DNA of 28,171 nt from JBGQDM01 sp041495845 (GTDB taxonomy: Bacteria; Acidobacteriota; Terriglobia; Terriglobales; Acidobacteriaceae). The translations under genes and the position numbers were made by a program. Location: NCBI GenBank assembly GCA_041495845.1, contig JBGQDM010000038.1, positions 1 through 28,171 of the forward strand, read 5' to 3'. Below, one piece after another: positions 7,154-14,574 of the stretch (its first letter is position 1; each line of letters starts with the position of its first letter). Under the pieces are notes generated by a model. The model made no database searches and was not told the DNA's origin. It saw only the letters and a program-made list of their open reading frames with translations.

Positions 7154-9061
7154 CTACTCGCACGGCTGCCGGAGCGCGGGTTCAAACTGCTCTTGTTGCG
7201 CGTCCGCCTGTTTCAGCAGGCGGCCATTTTTTGTCTTGCCGTAAAGGTCGGCTCCGGGACAGTAGTAGAGCGCGGTATGCGTATCCACCCACACCTGTAC
7301 CGCTGGATTGCCCAGCGCGCGGCCTGCCGGCGCTTCCGGAGGCTCGGCCATACCCAGGGAAACCATCACCTTCTCCACGAAGGTAAGCTTTGGCTGTTTC
7401 GCGATGCGCGCCCGCAGCGCTGCCGTGCCGGAAGGCTGTGCCCAGACCGCCCAGGCGATGGCTGCTAACAGCAGGGCCGCCGCCGCTCCTACCATGACAT
7501 CGGCCCAGCGCTCCCGCAGGAACTGCCAGGGCTTGTTGCCGATGACGGCGCGTTCCTTCTCCAACCACTCGCGCGCCCGCACCGCCGAGGTCCACGGTGA
7601 AACCGGTTCCAACGCCATCGTGGTCGCAGGCTCGACCTCCGCTTCTTGGCTTTCCGCAGGCCCTCCCGATGCCAGAATTTTCGCTTTCGGGCCGTACAGT
7701 TCCATCCCCGGAAGAACGCGCGCGGGCAGGGAAGGTGGCTGCCAGCCGTCGTCGTCGTTTTCTTCTTGCGGGCCGACGCTCGTCTTCGTTCCAGCACCGG
7801 CACCCTCACTGGTCCAGTCGGGAACTTCCCACTCGCCACCCGTCCGCCGGTATGCGCCTGCGGAATCTGAGTCGGGGTGGGTCATCGCTTCCGGCAACAC
7901 GAATTCCTTCCCCTCGGCGGACTTCAGCATCTCCCAGCCAGGATCAGTCGCGTCCGGCGCCCTTTCCGCCGGGGCAACCGTGGCCGGTGTTTTCTCCTGA
8001 CGCGCCTGCTGCTCCAGCAGGAAAGCGCCCAGATTGGTCAGGCCGCTAGAGGTCGGTTCGCTTGATGTTTGTGCAACCACCGCCTGGGGATCTTTGCCAC
8101 GCCCTCGCGTTGACGCTTTTTTTCGGCTGCGCTCCACCGGCGTCTCCGCATTCTGCCCCGCCAGCATCTCCAGTTGTGGTTTGATTTTTTCCAACGTGGC
8201 CAGCAGAGTGGCGCGTTCTTCCACCAGCGTCTTCTTCCACTCCGTCTCGGACTGTCGCGCCATGGCTTCGGACAACAATCCGGCCATCAGCTGGCAGGTG
8301 CGCACATCGCGGTCTTCCGACATCGGTCGCGTCCGCAAGATATCCACTACGCCCGCTACCGCGCCCAAGTGATGGATCGGCACCGCCACCCGGTGCAGCA
8401 CTTCTGCACCGCCCGGGCCCGCTCCACTTACGCTCACCATGCCCCGCGCGACCTCGCTGCTTTGCAGACACACGTCAAAGGGGCTGCCTTCGAGCGAAAC
8501 TCTCTCGTCACGCCGGAAACCTGCCTCGCCGCTGGCCGCCCGGCACACCAGAACGTTGTTCTCGCGCTCGAACACGGCGGCGCCGCTGGCCTCGAGCAGA
8601 GGCAACATGCGTTCTGCGACCAACTCCATCGCGCCGCGCACATCGAGATTGCGCGAAACAATCCAGTGTTGCGTTTCGGCAATCGTCGAGAGTCTTCGGC
8701 CCTCGTCACTTTCTAGGGGCGGGGCCGCAACTCCTCGCACCACGGCCTCGAAAGGCGCCGCGAAGGTGGCCGCAGGGACAACTTCCGGGCTGGGCGCCGT
8801 CGGAGTTTCGATGACTGCTTCGGGGGGCTTCTCGATTCCCGTTTCGCTGGCTTTGATTTCTTCCGGTGCGCTGACTCGCTTGGGTGTCTCCACCGCGGCT
8901 GGTGCTGGCTCGGCTGCGGGCTCCTGGGTCTCCGGCGCGGCGCGATCCTGCGTCAGCAGGGTCTGATGACGCGTTTGTCGCTGCCGCTGCCGCTGCAGCA
9001 CATAGGCCGCCGACAACAACTTTTGGAATGCTTCTTCGTCGAGTGTCAGTTTTGGACTCAT
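7154..9061 (-). CDS. GAF-domain protein with C-terminal transmembrane segment
   Basis: This 635-residue protein starts with LTLDEEAFQKLLSAAYVLQ and a Gln/Arg-rich helix. A Pro/Ala/Glu-rich linker follows, then a GAF sensory domain at about 122-275 (LSTIAETQHWIVSRNLDVRGAMELV ... VAVPIHHLGAVAGVVDILR). After a coiled segment and a long disordered linker, a membrane helix lies near 520-541 (VMVGAAAALLLAAIAWAVW). The last 60 residues form a small outer domain with VQVWVDTHTALYYCPGADLYGKTKNGRLL and a late Cys. ATG at 9061 is chosen because the conserved N-terminus begins there. I know of no catalytic domain in it. It may sense a small ligand on the cytoplasmic side and scaffold an envelope partner. 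Confidence 0.7.
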   Translation of the reverse strand: MSPKLTLDEEAFQKLLSAAYVLQRQRQRQTRHQTLLTQDRAAPETQEPAAEPAPAAVETPKRVSAPEEIKASETGIEKPPEAVIETPTAPSPEVVPAATFAAPFEAVVRGVAAPPLESDEGRRLSTIAETQHWIVSRNLDVRGAMELVAERMLPLLEASGAAVFERENNVLVCRAASGEAGFRRDERVSLEGSPFDVCLQSSEVARGMVSVSGAGPGGAEVLHRVAVPIHHLGAVAGVVDILRTRPMSEDRDVRTCQLMAGLLSEAMARQSETEWKKTLVEERATLLATLEKIKPQLEMLAGQNAETPVERSRKKASTRGRGKDPQAVVAQTSSEPTSSGLTNLGAFLLEQQARQEKTPATVAPAERAPDATDPGWEMLKSAEGKEFVLPEAMTHPDSDSAGAYRRTGGEWEVPDWTSEGAGAGTKTSVGPQEENDDDGWQPPSLPARVLPGMELYGPKAKILASGGPAESQEAEVEPATTMALEPVSPWTSAVRAREWLEKERAVIGNKPWQFLRERWADVMVGAAAALLLAAIAWAVWAQPSGTAALRARIAKQPKLTFVEKVMVSLGMAEPPEAPAGRALGNPAVQVWVDTHTALYYCPGADLYGKTKNGRLLKQADAQQEQFEPALRQPCE

Positions 9062-9607
9062 ACGCTGGCCTGCGCCGGCAACCATCTCAGCGCACACTGG
9101 ATCCATACCCGGAATGATGCAATTCTCTGTCCAAAAAAAGTTTGGCCGGGCAGTCCGCCGATCCCATTTTCACTCCATTCCATCCGCGTCCGCTGCTCTC
9201 GCCGCCCGGCGGTCCGCGCCGCTAACTGGCAAGCTCCATAACCATTTGCAGCCACCGGCTGCGCCTGACACCTAGTTTCGCTCCCCGTCCCTCCCAGGGA
9301 AACCAAAGTAATTCTAAGGGTAACCAAGCTGCTCAACCTGCAAAGCATTGCACATGGCTGCCGCACGCGGTGGGGAAGTAGGAAATTCCCGCCGCTTTCC
9401 GGCGGCGGGGCTGACGCCCGGCGCGTTGATCCAGAACGGAACCAGGTTCCCGGAACGGACCCCACCTGGCGGTCCCTTTCCTCCACATCCGCACATGGAA
9501 GCCACGCCCCGTCAAGGATTTAGCATGGGTCGCCCCCTTTGGTGATGCGTTTGCCTTTTTGATTGCCGTCTCCACTCCAACCTTCAGTGGCGAAAGGAAC
9601 GCGTCCC
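9062..9607. other. Long divergent leader before HTH cassette 2
   Basis: About 545 bases contain no supported gene. Two inverted repeats stand out. CCGCCG/CGGCGG at 9389-9405 has a five-base loop. At 9438-9450, GGAACC and GGTTCC flank a central A, which could be an operator. The layout mirrors cassette 1, which also has about 500 non-coding bases before it and a divergent gene on the other side. Confidence 0.4.
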
Positions 9608-9838
9608 ATGGTCAACCTGGATCAAATCAAGATTACTCCTCGCGACCAGCAGGTTCTACATCTGCTGGCGCAAGGTTGCAGCAACAAGGAAATCGCTCGC
9701 CTGCTCAGCATCAGCCCGCGCACGGTAAAACAGCATCTGCGCACACTCTTTCTGCGCGCCGGCATTCGCGATGGCCGCAAACGCGTCAAGCTCGCCACCG
9801 CCGTTTTCGAAAAGGAGCAACTCCATGCCGCCTCGTGA
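9608..9838 (+). CDS. Stand-alone LuxR-type HTH protein (cassette 2, gene A)
   Basis: The 76-residue protein is a bare LuxR-type DNA-binding domain: ITPRDQQVLHLLAQGCSNKEIARLL, then the recognition helix around SPRTVKQHLRTLFLRAGI and the tail KRVKLAT. The ATG at 9608 follows AAAGGAA at about ten bases; a TTG at 9563 would add 15 residues without support. About half the residues match the product at 2298-2588. It overlaps gene B by 14 bases. No sensor or receiver domain is attached, so any signal must come from a partner or from expression level. Confidence 0.72.
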   Translation: MVNLDQIKITPRDQQVLHLLAQGCSNKEIARLLSISPRTVKQHLRTLFLRAGIRDGRKRVKLATAVFEKEQLHAAS

Positions 9839-10094
9839 TCTCCTCACCGACAAAGAAAGGGAAGTATCTACTCTAGTTTGGCAGGGCCTGACCAATCGGG
9901 AAATCTCCCATCTCTTGGGAACTTCCGAACAGGTGGTCAAGAACTACCTGCGCGCCACCTTTGACAAACTTGGTGTCTGGAGCCGCCTCGAACTGGCTCT
10001 CTATGTCGCCAGCCATGGCGGCGCCTGCTGGGCGGGAGTGCAGCCGGGGCATCCTGCCTGGCAGCAGGCGCACCCGCTGGCGCCAACGCTCTAA
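9825..10094 (+). CDS. Stand-alone LuxR-type HTH protein (cassette 2, gene B)
   Basis: This 89-residue protein carries the second HTH subtype: LLTDKEREVSTLVWQGLTNREIS, then GTSEQVVKNYLRATFDKLGVW and SRLELALYVASH. The extra C-terminal residues, relative to the cassette 1 copy, are Gly/Pro-rich and look disordered. The ATG at 9825 follows AAGGAG by seven bases, inside gene A. Partner order, frame change and overlap are the same as at 2298-2740, so the two loci are diverged copies of one two-gene unit. A terminator-like hairpin follows at 10123. Confidence 0.74.
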   Translation: MPPRDLLTDKEREVSTLVWQGLTNREISHLLGTSEQVVKNYLRATFDKLGVWSRLELALYVASHGGACWAGVQPGHPAWQQAHPLAPTL

Positions 10095-10122
10095 AAGCCG
10101 TCTCGGATTCAGGTCGTGGCGT

Positions 10123-10145
10123 TCGCCTGAGAAGGCGATTTTGTT
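10123..10145 (+). terminator. Rho-independent terminator candidate after HTH cassette 2
   Basis: TCGCC (10123-10127) and GGCGA (10134-10138) form a short perfect stem with a six-base loop. TTTTGTT follows directly. It lies 29 bases after the gene B stop and before a converging gene. The stem is short, so strength is uncertain. Confidence 0.5.
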
Positions 10146-10163
10146 CCCCGAGAAGAGGTGAAC

Positions 10164-10691
10164 CTATAAGCCGCTCTCGTACACCCTGACGGTGGCGGTT
10201 GAGTTCGCCGCGCTGTCGCTCCTTGCTTCGGCGGTTCCCAGCCTTCGTGGAAACGCCTTCGCGAAGGTGCTCATGATGGGCTCGATCTGGGCGTACATCT
10301 TTTCCGTTTCCCACCCTTGCAACGGCTCGGCTCGCACGACGGTGCAGTGCTGGAGGAGATTGGAAATCTTGTTCGAGTGCTCCTGATCCAACTTCTTGCC
10401 GGGAACTTTGATGGCGTCAATCTCCTCGTGGGTCAGTTGTCGCTTTCCCCAAGGCATGGGATCAAACGTGCTGAGGTCATTCCCCTTGTACCGCTTGTGC
10501 CTGTCCTCGCTCCCGGAGAAGAACTGAATCAGGTTGCGGTAGTGGAGCAGGAACGACTCGATCAGGAGGTTCCACTGCGGGCTCTGGGGTGGTGGGGTCC
10601 TCTCCTTGAATGCTCGATAGGAGAACTCCAACATGTCCATCTCGTACCAGATGGTGTCGAGATGCGTTTCCTTCGACGTTCTCTCGTACAT
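10164..10691 (-). CDS. Hypothetical protein
   Basis: I do not recognise this 175-residue protein. It has no signal peptide or membrane segment and is rich in charged and aromatic residues, suggesting a soluble helical protein. Segments of note are HLDTIWYEMDMLEFSYRAF, LLIESFLLHYRNLIQFFSG and LTHEEIDAIKVPGKKLDQEHSNKISNLLQH. These suggest an all-helical bundle with conserved His and Tyr positions. The ATG at 10691 follows AGGAG by seven bases; the frame stays open to 10739 without a better start. It is divergent from the Phd/VapC pair and may belong with it to an acquired segment, but no mobile-element edge is visible. Confidence 0.65.
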   Translation of the reverse strand: MYERTSKETHLDTIWYEMDMLEFSYRAFKERTPPPQSPQWNLLIESFLLHYRNLIQFFSGSEDRHKRYKGNDLSTFDPMPWGKRQLTHEEIDAIKVPGKKLDQEHSNKISNLLQHCTVVRAEPLQGWETEKMYAQIEPIMSTFAKAFPRRLGTAEARSDSAANSTATVRVYESGL

Positions 10692-10796
10692 CTTGGTGCT
10701 CCTAACGCGGGCTCGTGCTTTCAGTATGTGCCCGGTCAACCCTGCTTGCCAATCGTTTCATCGAAACCCGATAACAGCAGCGGGTCGGGCCATATC

Positions 10797-10825
10797 TTGC
10801 GATAATCTTCCCAGATGACTATAAT
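10797..10825 (+). promoter_or_regulatory. Sigma-70 type promoter of the toxin-antitoxin operon
   Basis: TTGCGA at 10797-10802 and TATAAT at 10820-10825 are separated by 17 bases, close to the consensus. The start codon of the antitoxin lies 36 bases downstream of the -10 box. The -10 box overlaps the repeat array, as expected for autorepression. Confidence 0.65.
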
Positions 10826-10840
10826 GACCATAATGACCTT
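10815..10840. repeat. Three tandem 9-bp repeats, likely antitoxin operator
   Basis: ATGACTATA, ATGACCATA and ATGACCTTT follow one another with no gap (9-base period). The first two differ at one base and the third diverges at its end. They overlap the -10 box of the phd-vapC promoter. Phd-type antitoxins and their toxin complexes commonly bind repeats here. Binding is inferred. Confidence 0.55.
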
Positions 10841-10860
10841 TTAAGCTGGGAGGATTCAGC

Positions 10861-11115
10861 ATGGGTTCGCAAAACTGGACCGTGGCCGAAGCCAAGGCAA
10901 AATTCAGCGAAATTATCGAGCGGGCAAGGTCCGAGGGACCCCAGACCATTACGCGTAAGGGCCGCACCGCCGCTGTCGTCGTTGGGGCAGAGGAATGGCA
11001 GCGAAAGACAAAGCGCGTTGGCAACCTGGCAGAATTTTTTGCCGCCTCTCCACTACGGGGAGCGGGACTGAAGATTCGTCGCCTCAAAGAACGGCCTCGG
11101 AAGATCAATCTATGA
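10861..11115 (+). CDS. Phd/YefM-family antitoxin
   Basis: The 84-residue protein has the Phd/YefM N-terminal fold, WTVAEAKAKFSEIIERARSEGPQTITRKGRTAAVVVGAEEW, which forms DNA-binding dimers. A basic C-terminal tail should wrap the toxin. A ribosome site, GGGAGGA, lies six bases before the ATG. Its TGA overlaps the vapC start in an ATGA junction, giving coupled translation. It should neutralise the PIN-domain toxin and repress the shared promoter through the repeats upstream. Confidence 0.9.
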   Translation: MGSQNWTVAEAKAKFSEIIERARSEGPQTITRKGRTAAVVVGAEEWQRKTKRVGNLAEFFAASPLRGAGLKIRRLKERPRKINL

Positions 11116-11528
11116 GTTTTCTTCTGGACACAAACGCGGTTTCGGAGTGGGTGAAGCCGCGACCGAATCCCGGTCTCATCGGTTGGATGGAATCCACCGA
11201 TGAGGATCGGGTCTTTATCAGTGTCATCACCTTGGCAGAGCTAAGGTACGGTGTGGAACGCCTGGCGGCTGGTGCTCGCCGACGCCGGCTCGAGGAGTGG
11301 CTCGGGCACGAATTGCCGCTGCGATTCGAAGGCAGAATCTTGCCCGTCGACACCAACGTGGCAGAGGCCTGGGGCAAAACGGTTTCGCGCAGCGAAGCGG
11401 CGGGACATGCAATCGGCGCCATGGACGCATTTCTGGCAGCCACTGCGGAAGTCCATCGCTTGACGTTGGTGACCCGCAACGTGCCGGATTTCCCGGCACT
11501 CAAAGCGGTTCTCAATCCCTGGAGCTAG
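11112..11528 (+). CDS. vapC: VapC-family PIN-domain toxin ribonuclease
   Basis: The 138-residue protein is a PIN-domain nuclease of the VapC family, which stops translation by cleaving tRNA or rRNA until bound by its antitoxin. Acidic active-site residues are in place: the N-terminal LLDTNAVSEW (Asp), ITLAELRYGVE (Glu), and the C-terminal AMDAFLAATA (Asp). A fourth acidic position is near VTRNVPDF. It shares a four-base overlap with the antitoxin gene. Pairing of a VapC toxin with a Phd-type antitoxin is common. The RNA target cannot be read from sequence. Confidence 0.92.
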   Translation: MSFLLDTNAVSEWVKPRPNPGLIGWMESTDEDRVFISVITLAELRYGVERLAAGARRRRLEEWLGHELPLRFEGRILPVDTNVAEAWGKTVSRSEAAGHAIGAMDAFLAATAEVHRLTLVTRNVPDFPALKAVLNPWS

Positions 11529-11530
11529 AA

Positions 11531-11548
11531 ACGGCCGAAGGCGGCCGT
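11531..11548. terminator. Hairpin between convergent vapC and PilZ genes
   Basis: ACGGCC (11531-11536) pairs with GGCCGT (11543-11548) around a six-base loop. It fills the 32-base gap between converging stop codons. No T-run is present, so it may only partly end transcription. Confidence 0.35.
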
Positions 11549-11560
11549 CGCTCCGCGAAC

Positions 11561-12226
11561 TTACAACCGCAGCCGCGGTTGCCGATCCAAGAAATCCTTC
11601 AGCCGCTGCCGGTCTTCCTCCGAGATATCCAGGAACTGGATGCCAATGCCGAACCCGGGACGGCTGTTGTTGACCACGGCGTCGGCATGCAGTTTCAGAT
11701 CTCCCAGCCACAGCCCCAGCTTGATCCGAGTCCCACGCGGTAGCGGAATCGGCATTTCCACAAAGCACCCGCCTTGGCTCAGGTCCACAATTCGCGCCCT
11801 GATCGTGCCCTGCCCGGACGGGTACAGTTCCACCGACGCTTCGCAGCGCATGCGGGGCGCGGTTCTCCGCTCCGGTCCCGTACCGTGCGCAGGCCCGCTC
11901 GGGGCGTAGTTGTCGGGAATCGCTGCTGGCAGGACAATATCCCAGATGCGGGTCTCGGGCGTGACACTCTCCAATCCAGCCTGTCCCGTCGCCGCGCTCT
12001 CCGTCCCTCCCATCCACTGCACCCGGAAGCGCGCCTTCTTCCCGCCGTACATTACGCCTACGATGTCTCCCACTTTGAGTGTCTGTTCCAGACCCTGGAC
12101 TCGCACTCCCATCCGGCTCACGTTGGTGGTCGTGACGTTTTGCGAAAACGTGCGCCCTTCCGCATCCGATCCCAGGATGCGTACGGTGAGTTGTTGTGGA
12201 CTGCGGGGCTCGCGTCGTTTTCCCAT
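11561..12226 (-). CDS. Protein with two PilZ-like domains, c-di-GMP effector candidate
   Basis: The 221-residue cytoplasmic protein has two PilZ-like modules. The second, about residues 120-215, has the full c-di-GMP signature: ERRTAPRMRCEA supplies the RxxxR loop, and DLSQGGCFVEM supplies DxSxxG. The first, about residues 1-100, starts with RREPRSP and has NVSRMGVRVQGL in place of the second motif, so it is degenerate and may be structural. The diguanylate cyclase gene at 13648 is on the other strand nearby, so the protein could read its signal, but that is inference. The ATG at 12226 has GGAG only two bases upstream, which is poor spacing. Confidence 0.83.
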   Translation of the reverse strand: MGKRREPRSPQQLTVRILGSDAEGRTFSQNVTTTNVSRMGVRVQGLEQTLKVGDIVGVMYGGKKARFRVQWMGGTESAATGQAGLESVTPETRIWDIVLPAAIPDNYAPSGPAHGTGPERRTAPRMRCEASVELYPSGQGTIRARIVDLSQGGCFVEMPIPLPRGTRIKLGLWLGDLKLHADAVVNNSRPGFGIGIQFLDISEEDRQRLKDFLDRQPRLRL

Positions 12227-12397
12227 GACTCCATACGCCTGACCATGGCGTGGTCGGCTGAACGAATCGACGTGCTCAACTAGCCGGGATGGTACTGTAC
12301 CGGGGCGAGTCGCTCAAGTGCCGAGCCAGAGACTGGGATTCGGAGCGCCCAGCGACTTCCAGATGCGATCCTCACGTATATTTTCCGGATCATCATC

Positions 12398-12604
12398 ATG
12401 CAGTTTATCGACGCACACTCTTTCGATGTGCGGTCGGTGAAGAAGACCTGCGTTCACATCGTTCATCCCGACGCCAAACGCCTGATTCCGTTTGACACGT
12501 ACAATTTGTTCTACCGGGATGAAATCGAACACACGCGGCTCGCCGCGTTGCGCAGCGAGATCAGAGTTCCGGCTAAAGCGCTTGTTTCCGTCCCGATGGC
12601 TTGA
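12398..12604 (+). pseudogene. Short fragment resembling the C-terminal end of a radical SAM protein
   Basis: The 68-codon frame encodes a conserved-looking segment: SFDVRSVKKTCVHIVHPDAKRLIPFDTYNLFYRDE. From memory, this resembles the tail of some radical SAM proteins, but I cannot confirm it. There is no ribosome site and the rest of such a protein is absent. In-frame codons upstream of the ATG stay plausible for a few residues, then end. I read it as a remnant of a larger gene; a real small protein is the alternative. The surrounding bases (12227-12397 and 12605-12805) hold no other gene. Confidence 0.35.
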
Positions 12605-12805
12605 AGCGACGGCCGATGTGGTTGGCCTATAGGTGGGGGAAAACTGCTGCAAGGTCTTGCATCGCCCGGTACGGCCTCTCGTTCAGCACAATCTAAAGCC
12701 TTTATTTTCTGTTGCTTCTGTCTTGAGCTGCGCGGCCTTCGGATTGCACCTCAGCGAGGTGAGGGAGCGGCGGGCTGAACTGACGCTTCTTCCTGAGGTT
12801 ACGGA
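12605..12805. other. Intergenic with short hairpin
   Basis: No gene is supported here. CACCTC (12747-12752), loop AGC, and GAGGTG (12756-12761) form a small perfect stem 44 bases before the next start codon. Confidence 0.3.
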
Positions 12806-13201
12806 ATGGCGCAGCAGGAATTTTTCTGGATGGCGTGTGACTCCATCGAAAGCGCGCGCGCAGAGTATGGCCCCTTCTCGACGCGCGAGGAAGCCGAGCT
12901 GCAAGCCCGTCGTCTGGGTTTTGGCTATCTCCTGCGTTACGAGCACCTGCTCGGCGAAGATGATCAGATTGAAGACGTGCGCACCGTGTTCCTTGAAATC
13001 CAGCCGCCGGCGTCCACGCCCCTCGCGCAGTGGCACACCCGCTGCGCCAGTTGCGGTTTTTCCGCCACCCACGAACACAGCTGGCAGGCTGAGGTGTGGG
13101 CTGATATTCACGAATTTGAAAACTCTCGCCACTTGGTCCGGCTCTTCGAGCGGACTGCGCGCGAGGGCATGCGGGAAGTTTCCGGCTGGCGCACTCGCTA
13201 G
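12806..13201 (+). CDS. Hypothetical protein with a CxxC motif
   Basis: The 131-residue protein is soluble and acidic and has no family I can name. Residues 10-45 contain SARAEYGPFSTREEAELQARRLGFGY, a pattern seen in short proteins that pick up small alpha-beta folds. The middle has HTRCASCGFS, where His and two Cys could be part of a small metal site, followed by THEHSW. The ATG at 12806 follows a GAGG sequence at a loose distance. It is on the same strand as the next two genes, so an operon is possible. A role in the signalling genes around it is only suggested by position. Confidence 0.6.
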   Translation: MAQQEFFWMACDSIESARAEYGPFSTREEAELQARRLGFGYLLRYEHLLGEDDQIEDVRTVFLEIQPPASTPLAQWHTRCASCGFSATHEHSWQAEVWADIHEFENSRHLVRLFERTAREGMREVSGWRTR

Positions 13202-13266
13202 CTTCGGCCCTACAACATGGGGTGTGCTTTGGTAATCTTGAGCGTCGGTCTGCGGAGGCGGTCGGT

Positions 13267-13515
13267 ATGATGTCGGTGAGGTCTTCAGTAATGCGGCTGG
13301 AGCGTGGCGTGGTGGAATCAGTGCAGTTCCTCGAGTCTGCGGTCGGGCTGGCCAGTTGCTCCGTCGTCTGCCTGCGCCCCCACGATACCGCCAAACCGCG
13401 CTGGCTCATGCTGGCCGGCGACGTGCGCAACAGCTTGCCCGCGGGTAAGAAGGTGGAACTCTCCTGGCGCCCCGGAGACGGTCTGCCCGTGCTCGTTTCT
13501 GTGTCCCACCCCTAG
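13267..13515 (+). CDS. Small hypothetical protein
   Basis: This 82-residue protein has a compact beta-rich look: VVESVQFLESAVGLASCSVVCLRPHD, then WLMLAGDVRNSLPAGKKVELSWRPGDGLPVLVSVSHP. No membrane segment or known motif is seen. The ATG at 13267 has GGAGG seven bases upstream, which beats the GTG at 13222 that would extend the frame. Small PilZ-like or OB-like folds can look like this, but I see no c-di-GMP motif. It sits between the CxxC protein and the diguanylate cyclase on the same strand. Confidence 0.55.
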   Translation: MMSVRSSVMRLERGVVESVQFLESAVGLASCSVVCLRPHDTAKPRWLMLAGDVRNSLPAGKKVELSWRPGDGLPVLVSVSHP

Positions 13516-13647
13516 CCTGGGTTGCGGTTCGTCACTGCTCCAGAATTACCTCCGTAACCTTCCCTGCTTCTTTCCTGCGCCCCGCACGCGGGTTTCACGT
13601 TACAACAAAAGTTCATGGGTTCCGCCTAGCAGAAGAGGTGTTTCTAC

Positions 13648-14481
13648 ATGGCCGTGACGACCGAGACTCGCGCCACGCCCCAGCGCCACACCCTGGGCGA
13701 GGATCGTGCCGATGAGTTACAAAACCAGATCCATCAACTCAGCAGCCGCGACTGGCAGCTGTGGTCGATTGGTGTGCTGGTGATGCTGGTGTTGGCGGCC
13801 GGTGTGCTGGCCTTGGTGCTTCCCAACCTGGCCGACGAGGCTCGCACCTTTACCGTGCGCCCCCTCTACCTGCCGCAGTTGCTGCTGGGTCTGATCACGT
13901 TAGTGGTCATGGTCAACATCTACGTGATGGCGCAGCGCCGCGAGCTGAACCACACCCGCCGCGCCCTGGTTCGCGAACTGGTCCACAACCAACGCCTGGA
14001 AAATCTTTCGCTCTTCGATCCGCTCACCCAACTGCTCAACCGCCGCGCCATGGATGAGATGATCAATCGCGAAGTGACTCGCGCCAACCGTCTGGGCAGC
14101 AGCCTCACTTTCATGATGATCGACCTGGACGGTTTCCGCTCCGTCAACAGTCGCTTTGGACATCAGGTGGGCGACGAAATGCTGTTGGAAGTGGCGCGGA
14201 TATTAAAGAACACATTTCGCGGCGGCGATTTGATTTTCCGCTACGGTGGTGACGAATTTCTGGTGGTCATGCCCGACACCGACGAGGACGGCGCCCACCA
14301 CCCGGTCAACCGCCTCGGTCGCGAAGTGGAAAACTGGAATGCCACCAACCATCGCGGGTACGAATTGGCACTGAGCTCGGGTCTGGCTTCCTACGTCACC
14401 GGCGCCGATGTCACCGAGGTCCTGCGCCATGCGGACCGCCGCATGTACCAGAAAAAACACAAAATGGTTCCGCTGTTCTAG
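13648..14481 (+). CDS. Membrane-bound diguanylate cyclase (GGDEF)
   Basis: The 277-residue enzyme makes c-di-GMP from two GTP. Two membrane helices come first: WSIGVLVMLVLAAGVLALVL near 37-56 and LPQLLLGLITLVVMVNIYVM near 74-93. A helical stalk leads to the GGDEF domain at about 125-275, with SLFDPLTQLLNRRAMDE, MMIDLDGFRSVN and the catalytic YGGDEF. The inhibitory I-site, RxxD as RGGD, lies five residues before the catalytic motif, so product inhibition is expected. There is no separate sensory domain beyond the short loop between the helices. AAGAGG precedes the ATG. The PilZ protein at 11561 is a plausible reader. Confidence 0.93.
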   Translation: MAVTTETRATPQRHTLGEDRADELQNQIHQLSSRDWQLWSIGVLVMLVLAAGVLALVLPNLADEARTFTVRPLYLPQLLLGLITLVVMVNIYVMAQRRELNHTRRALVRELVHNQRLENLSLFDPLTQLLNRRAMDEMINREVTRANRLGSSLTFMMIDLDGFRSVNSRFGHQVGDEMLLEVARILKNTFRGGDLIFRYGGDEFLVVMPDTDEDGAHHPVNRLGREVENWNATNHRGYELALSSGLASYVTGADVTEVLRHADRRMYQKKHKMVPLF

Positions 14482-14528
14482 CCGGGCCGTGTTTCCATCC
14501 TGAATAAGATCGAGCCTCCGCAAAAGAC

Positions 14529-14556
14529 CAGAGCAGAGTCTTCTCCGCGTGCTCTG
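14529..14556. terminator. Bidirectional terminator candidate between convergent genes
   Basis: CAGAGCA (14529-14535) pairs with TGCTCTG (14550-14556) across a 14-base loop. On the plus strand GATTTGAGATTTTC follows; on the minus strand a CTTTTG run follows. It lies between the cyclase stop and the stop of the HbpS-like gene. The loop is long, so confidence is moderate. Confidence 0.42.
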
Positions 14557-14574
14557 CGATTTGAGATTTTCTTG

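Noticed and set aside
9389..9405. GC-rich hairpin as a terminator
   Set aside because: It has no T-run on either strand and is not directly downstream of any gene.
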